Shown one piece after another: positions 58,576 through 64,000 of a stretch of 64,000 nucleotides of DNA. The notes beneath the pieces were generated by a model. That model had not been told where the DNA came from. It did no database searches and saw only the letters and a program-made list of their open reading frames with translations. The stretch lies in NCBI RefSeq assembly GCF_032062135.1, contig NC_092868.1, forward strand, positions 42,361,163-42,425,162, in the 5' to 3' direction. Source of the DNA: Pyxicephalus adspersus (lineage: Eukaryota; Chordata; Amphibia; Anura; Pyxicephalidae). Each line of letters opens with the position of its first letter. The first letter of the stretch is position 1. The translations under genes and the position numbers were made by a program.

Positions 58576-59072
58576 TTAAAGCGTAACTAAACTGAAAACC
58601 AAAAAAATGACACTTACCTTTAATCCTGCAGATCCCTCGATGGCGCTGGTCCTTCCCGCAATGTGGTCCCGCGTCGTCCTCGAATTCCTCTTTGTCAGCA
58701 CCAGGCGCTGCTATCTTCAATCATCTTTTCCGTTTTCTTAGCACGTCACCCGATCTAGCACTGCGCAGGTTTGAGATTGGGTGACATAACTGCTGTAAAT
58801 AGGAAAAAAAGAGAGCCGATCTCACTGCTTTTGCCTAAGATCGGCATCTCCTTCTGTGCATGTACAAGATCAGGGCATGCTCAGAAAGAGCAAAAAGAGA
58901 CTTTTGGGATGCATGACGTAGGTATCCCAGTGCTTCGGCGGTGATCAATATTGAAAGGGGAGGTGCTGCATCCCCTTTTCTTTAATAAAAAAAAAAGGAT
59001 GTTGCACTTAAAAAAAAAAAATAAAAAAAATTAACATTTAAAGTGAAAATGTTGAGTTTAGGTACGCTTTAA
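58576..59072 (-). mobile_element. TTAA-flanked MITE, copy 5 (complete)
   Basis: Both ends are intact: TTAAAGCGTAACTAAACTGA on the left, and on the right GAGTTTAGGTACGCTTTAA, the complement of TTAAAGCGTACCTAAACTC. The TTAA at each end gives the probable target duplication. The interior carries CGATCTAGCACTGCGCAGG, GAGATTGGGTGACATAACTG, CCGATCTCACTG, GGGATGCATGACGTAGGTAT and GGGGAGGTGCTGCATCCCC. It is the reference copy of the family in this window. Confidence 0.85.
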
Positions 59073-61275
59073 GCACAAAATTTCTTAATACACAAATCAA
59101 TATTGGAGAAAGAGATATGTTTCTCCTGCAATATTCTGCCTGAATGCTTTCTGTAATTGTCAAAAAAGCTTCAAGGGAAGCTGATTGGTTGACTACTGGA
59201 ATAAATTAAACTTCACATTCATGAGGCTTATAGATTGTCAAACTCATAATTGTGGTTTCTGAAAGCTGAGCTCCCAACTAAAATAGTACATTGATAGTCT
59301 GGTAATAGTTAAAAACAAAAAAAAGCTTCCTCTGCAATACTCATCATCAGTCCAGAGCTGTCCCCCACAGTTGTTTCTTTCCCAGTATTTTCTGATTTAT
59401 ATTCTGTATGCTTCTTCTGGGTCAGTGATTCAGAGAGTGTTGATTATCATGACAACGAGCTTGTATCATCAGTTGTGCTAAATCCTCCCTGTGTCTTTTT
59501 ACTACAGATAGTTATTAAATAACTGAGACTTATTGTGATTTGCTAATTATGTGAAACATCACACGTCAGATTCTACATACAAATACAGGCAAATGACAAT
59601 GTTATGAAAAATATTGTGCTTTGATTTCTTTTAATGAAGCTAATTAACTTTCTTGGCTGCTGTTACTTCTGATCAATCTGTTTTCAGCTTCACACAAAGC
59701 GAGCGGAGCGGATGAATCAGGGTGATTCACTGTATATCTGTATGAATGTGTCATATGAGTCAGAATGATGTTGTTGGATCTTTTTTTCATCATTGGTGTG
59801 CATAGCAGGATTTTCAAGAGACCCTGTCATCTTCTCAGTAAACTGTTTTTTTTTTTCTCGTAAATATGTTATATTACCCTGTGATTTACCTGAACTTGTT
59901 AGAACATCTTACTACTCTTCAGGAGCCCCTTTTCTACCATAGCTTCCTCCCTGCTTGCTTGCCATAACTCTTCCCTCCTTTGGGATTGTCTAGTTACTGC
60001 GTGTGCTAGCTCTGCTCCCCCACCTTTCCCATAAATCTACATAAACAATTATGAAGCTCCTGGGGTAGGAGTGCAGGGGAATACTATATTATCGATTGTC
60101 TGCTAAAACTGGTGACATTTCTAGATGGCGGTGGCCAGCAGCAGTCTCAGAGCTTTTTTATCTGTAAACAAGGGAAGATTTTACAGCTACATGATATGCA
60201 TAAAATAGGGTGAATGTACATATAATATTATAGGATTTTGCTTGAAATAAATGGCTTAGTGACAAGTTCTCTTTAAGGATTTTCTCTTAATTACCTTTGG
60301 TCATTATGGGATTGAATACAGACGTGATCACTGACCGTGTTTATAATACTAAATATTCTTTGTGAAATTCCTTGAAGTAAAGTCATAGATCCGGCATGCA
60401 GCATGTCATTGATAAATTCCACCATCGGTATAACCTAGGTATAAAATGGAAAACAAGGCATGCGTTTATAAAGTATATCAGTACAATAAATCTGCGTAAT
60501 TAGTGTTCTGCCTTATATTTTTTAATACACCTAGTTTAAAGCCCCACCCCAGGCTGCTGTTAAATCTACCCATGTGGTGGGGTCCTCCTGGAATTGACAG
60601 TGGGGGTGACAGGAAGAAGGGAAATATTCACCTATTCTTTGCACCCATAGGCTTCCTCCTCTACAAAGTGACCCTGTTGCAAAGCAACTTTAAGGTTAAC
60701 ATTCCTTAAAGGCAAAGACCAAAAACCCCTGATGATATAAATGATATGCATGCTATGAACATACCCAATTCTTGTTATAAATTTGTACATAAATGGCACC
60801 TTGTAAGAGAGGGAATTTATAAGCTTTATGACTGCACATTACATCACAACACAAAATGAATAATTTATACCCTCCACACAGTACAGCTCTCCCTGTAGTT
60901 TCAGCAGCTTCAGATATGAGAGCTGCTGCTCTCAATTATTACAGCACATTGTTTTTTTTTAGGTGCTCTCCTTCACTCTTTGACCAGTCACAAAACAGCT
61001 TGTATTCTGTATTGTATTTGCAAAGGTTAGATATTCAGACACATATAAATCCTCTGATGTACTTGCAGATTCTGTGTCTTTGCCTTTCTGGAAATGACTT
61101 GAATTATGTATCTCTGATTTTAGTGGCGTAATGAAGGCGCGGGCTGACCAGGAAGTTCTTGGAGTGCAAAACTATATAGAGGCAAGTATGATGACACCAC
61201 TTCATGTATTATCATATCAACCCCTGTGTCCTAACAATTCATGGAAGACCCATTACACAGTACATGATTGATATC

Positions 61276-61281
<6 letters not shown>
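59073..61281. other. unannotated
   Basis: No gene or repeat family is supported in this 2.2-kb stretch. The block 59540-59760 is free of simple repeats and could hold conserved non-coding sequence, but that cannot be judged from one genome. Confidence 0.3.
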
Positions 61282-61320
<39 letters not shown>

Positions 61321-61345
61321 ATCTATATATATAAATATATATATA
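61282..61345. repeat. (CT)n followed by (TA)n microsatellite
   Basis: A CT run covers 61282-61316 and then CTGTCTATCTATATATATAA. Confidence 0.92.
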
Positions 61346-61714
61346 CAAAACAATTGAATTTTCTGTTTTTTTACATTACCCTTTGTTCAGCATAAATTAT
61401 TTTGGAAATAGATATTTCATATTTGCCATTCCCACCCAGCAGGAGCTGTAGGTTTTTTCTTACCCTTTTTCTAAACCTACCAATAAACATCTCCTTCTTG
61501 CTTCATCTTGATCTGTGGATTTATCATTGAAACTGTGTTGCAAAAATCCTTTTAAACCTAAAAGGAATCTTTCTAGAAATGTTGTGACCTTATAAGTGCT
61601 CTCTGTTTGTACTGCAGTGGTCTCTCCAATGTTTTTGTAGTCTAGTCCTAGAGGGGACACACTTCTGCCCTTCCATAGATATAATACATTGAGTAAACAT
61701 TGTCACCCAAGGAA
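61346..61714. other. unannotated
   Basis: No feature could be supported. Confidence 0.3.
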
Positions 61715-62165
61715 AAACAGTATGCTACAAAATCTTTGAGTGAAATGAAGTAGTGAGGGTTTTAGAGAAAAAGAAGACAGGTAGGCAAGTTTGAAAAAAA
61801 TGGCTTTTAAATGCTCTTTTAAATGAGCAGAAAATAGGAGCAAGCCGAAAAGAACGAGGAAGACCATTCCAGAGAGTCGGGGCAACTCTATAAAAGTCCT
61901 GGAGCCATGCGTGTAATGAGGTTATGAGTGAGGAAGTCATTAGTAGGTCATTGGAGGAGCGGGGAGAGCGGCTGGGGGAATATTTTTTTACCAGGTAAGT
62001 GGGACAAGAACTGTGGAGGGATTTGAAGGCAAAGCACAGGAGCTTGAATTTGATTCTCAGGTGAAATGGAAGCCAATGAAGAGAACTACAAAGAGATGCA
62101 GCAGAAGAGGAGCAAGGATGAATGAGTCTGGCTGTAGCATTCATATTAGATTGTAGAGGTATATA
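61715..62165 (-). pseudogene. L2-type LINE ORF2 C-terminal part
   Basis: The minus-strand frame reads NATARLIHP near the start, SLHWLPFHLRIKFKLLCFAF at about 62080-62020, then SSNDLLMTSSLITSLHAWLQ and VAPTLWNGLPRSFRLAP and ends with FKRAFKSHFFQ. These are the conserved blocks (LHWLPv..RI.FK, aPtLWN.LP, FKr..Kt..F) of the region after the reverse transcriptase core in L2/CR1-clade elements. The open frame is about 139 codons, the longest in-frame remnant of this family in the window. The 5' part and the typical TAA tail are missing. Confidence 0.87.
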
Positions 62166-62261
62166 GGCTAATAGGCTATTACCTTTTTGTTTGTGGGTTT
62201 AAATACGCTTTAATGTGAACCTGTGTTTTGGGTTAACTTATTCATACTGACAATATGTATG
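62166..62261. other. remnant TTAA-element end
   Basis: GGGTTTAAATACGCTTTAATG at about 62192-62213 looks like the right end of a TTAA-flanked element whose body is lost. Confidence 0.4.
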
Positions 62262-62692
62262 TTAAAGTGGAACAATAGATCACAAACAAAAAAATATGGA
62301 TATGCAAGATTCCTTTAGCAGAAGGGAACGACAATGTCCCTTCTGCAATAAAACATACTTCCTCGCTGTTCACAAGCTTCTTCACGTAATACACTGAACT
62401 ATGCATGTGAAGCTCTGTGTAGGATGCTGGGATGTGCCGTGCATTCCCCAGGGCTGCTGGTACTAAGGGAACTCCTGCGCCAATCAAGATGATTGAGGAT
62501 CTGACTTCTAGATTAGGAGTGGAAGAATATGGGAGCACCCATGAAAGAACATGGACAGAATGATTTAAATGAAAAGATTGTGATCAGGCAAGTAAGCTTA
62601 TTTTATTGTCTATGGGACAACGCCTGTCCCTTCTTCAATAAAGGACCTGCTATGTCACAGTTTTTGGTTTTAATGGTTTAGTTCTGCTTTAA
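62262..62692. mobile_element. TTAAAGYRGAAC-type MITE (complete)
   Basis: The left end TTAAAGTGGAACAATAGATC and right end, on the minus strand, TTAAAGCAGAACTAAACCAT are inverted repeats with TTAA outside. GACAATGTCCCTTCTGCAAT and GCCTGTCCCTTCTTCAAT occur inside, the former shared with the element at 11923. It has no transposase; a 98-codon open frame on the minus strand is a shadow. Confidence 0.75.
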
Positions 62693-63581
62693 TGTATCCC
62701 TTGCCAGGAATTTGCTAATATATTTTCTCCTCTGGGAACTAGCAGCAACACCATGTGGCTGTTGGTTCTCTCTACCATCTGTGAATGCCGGGTCATTTCT
62801 GGGATCTTAGTAGTTTCCGGTTTTGTGATAACTGTGTCAGTTTTGACATAGTGATCTCAAGCACTCTGTAGACTGAGTATTGATGAATATGAGAGCCTGC
62901 AGATGAATACTTTGGGCTGCAGGGTTCATCTGCAGTCCCGGATTTACTAGTTCAACTGTGAGATACTGCCAGCTGCCAGGAGTGAAAAAAAATTACTTCC
63001 AATTATGGAAGAGCAGAATGACTGGTCCTTTCTAGTGCTAACACAAAGTAATCAAATTAGAACCTTTTCACTGTTGTTGTTACGCAGGTGGAATTCCTCC
63101 ATATTTATGCTTTACTTTGCATTCTCTAGAAATGCACAAATAGGTAAACTCCCATGTTGTAGATACTACAGTGCGAGGCCGCTCCATATTTCCTGGTTAG
63201 TTCTTTTCAGCAGAGCGAAAAACTGCTGTCAGATAACAGAATGTGTTACAGCGTTCTCCTTCTACAGATAAAACCTTAGAGGATGCTGAGTTAATGAGCG
63301 TTTAATTAAAGAATGAGGATGCAGTGCTGTGTAAGGCAGCTCAGTGCCATGTTCTCCCGCTGGGGCCTGCCGCTTGCATCACCTGCTAGTAATTAACAGG
63401 GACCCCTTCCAGCCCCGTCCCTGCAGGGGAGCGCAGACACCAGCTGGAGGATCTATTCAGGTAGGCAGAGCTGCTCCTGTCTGATTTATCTGCTTCCTCC
63501 TATTGGACAATTTAAGAGTCAGGACTGACACCACCTTTACCCCTCAGAAAGTAAAGTTAAAAATGAAAGCTTCCTCCTATA
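62693..63581. other. unannotated; possible untranslated exon near 63340-63463
   Basis: The block 63340-63480 is more GC-rich than its surroundings and on the plus strand contains GATCTATTCAG|GTAGGC, a fair donor, plus ATTGG (inverted CCAAT) at about 63503. No coding frame is recognisable. It could be a first exon or promoter of a gene to the right, but this is weak. Confidence 0.25.
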
Positions 63582-64000
63582 TACAGTTAGAACTATAAAT
63601 ATTTGGACAGAGACAACATTTTTCTAATTTTGGTTCTGTTAAAAGCCTTTTTTAACACACTTCTTTGCTTTAATAAACTCCTGGGTTGCTTTGGCTGTAT
63701 GTTTTGGGTCATTGTCCATCTGTATTATGAAACGCCTTCCAATCAATGTGACTGCATTTAGCTGGATCTGAGCAGACAGTATGTCTCTGAACACCTCAGA
63801 ATTCATTCGGCTGCTTCTGTCCTGTGTCACATCATGGATAAACACTAGTGTCCGAGTGCCATGGCAGCCATGCACGCCCAAGCCATCACACTGCCTCCGC
63901 CATGTTTTACAGATGATGTGGTATGCTTTGGATCATGAGCTGTTCCACGCCTTCCCCATACTTTTTTCTTGCCTTCATTCTGGTAAAGGTTGGTCTTGGT
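63582..64000 (-). pseudogene. Tc1-like transposon, broken transposase, runs off window
   Basis: The end of the element is TA plus CAGTTAGAACTATAAATATT and TGGACAGAGACAAC, a Tc1-type terminal inverted repeat at 63582-63617. On the minus strand the transposase is clear: HDPKHTTSSVKHGGGSVMAW near 63925-63880, then after a one-base frameshift at about 63861 TRTLVFIHDVTQDRSSRMNS, and IIQMDNDPKHTAKATQEFIK, whose DND holds the second catalytic acid. It ends early at 63639: the C-terminal part with the third catalytic acid is deleted, so the terminal repeat follows at once. The family differs from the copy at 14225. Inactive. Confidence 0.9.

Noticed and set aside
1..64000. Endogenous retrovirus, CRISPR array, bacterial operon or phage
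   Set aside because: No LTR pairs, gag/pol/env-like frames, regularly spaced palindromic repeats with spacers, or dense coding were seen. The regular arrays at 19137, 47048 and 52800 are contiguous minisatellites without spacers.

Overview
The window looks like vertebrate nuclear DNA, most likely from a frog. The basis is a spliced chordate coding exon and low coding density, plus Tc1-like, hAT-like, L1/Tx1-like and L2-like elements and a tRNA-derived SINE with an L2-like tail. Several TTAA-flanked and other short repeat families I associate with anurans are also present. The lineage is inferred from family knowledge; no search was run. There are no operons or bacterial signals, and almost every long open frame is a chance frame or a repeat shadow.

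One host gene is supported. At 48143-48189, minus strand, a short exon encodes MTVDFEECIKDSPRF plus the first two bases of an Arg codon, followed directly by a consensus donor GTAAGA. This is the conserved N-terminus of the ACAP family (BAR-PH-ArfGAP-ankyrin Arf6 GTPase-activating proteins), best matching ACAP3, with ACAP2 as the alternative. The 5' UTR and CpG-rich leader lie at about 48190-48610 and contain a ~40-bp tandem repeat. Intron 1 would run leftwards from 48142 past base 1, so at least 48 kb, and begins with an 880-bp array of ~21-bp units. I found no second exon in the window. The 48.9-64 kb side is upstream intergenic DNA.

Layout. 0-12 kb: sparse repeats (L2 tail, a family with 'GGAACCCC' ends here called family A, a foldback MITE at 5.3 kb). 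11.9-15.1 kb: a TTAA MITE, a clean hAT-type element with 8-bp target duplications, a perfect GC-rich hairpin, and a decayed Tc1-like transposase. 17-30 kb: TTAA elements, a 30-bp minisatellite, a TA-flanked MITE, hAT foldbacks and nested family A/L2. 34.9-35.6 kb: two L2 3' ends in tandem. 36.6-43.7 kb: SINEs, hammerhead-like motifs and a second TA-flanked MITE. 47-48.6 kb: the ACAP start region. 49.4-51.1 kb: SINEs. 51.8-52.8 kb: a minus-strand L1/Tx1-type 3' end, followed to 54.2 kb by a decayed ~65-bp tandem array. 54.3-54.8 kb: a hAT element with target duplication. 57.3-62.7 kb: TTAA elements, a hAT foldback and an L2 ORF2 remnant. 63.6-64 kb: a broken Tc1-like transposon running off the end.

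The mobile elements form at least one plausible partnership: the SINE carries RNA polymerase III boxes at its 5' end and shares its 3' tail with the L2-type LINE fragments, as expected if the L2 machinery mobilised it. No genuinely new system could be demonstrated. The best leads are the higher-order tandem array beside the ACAP exon, the repeat-built 5' UTR, and three hammerhead-like motifs.
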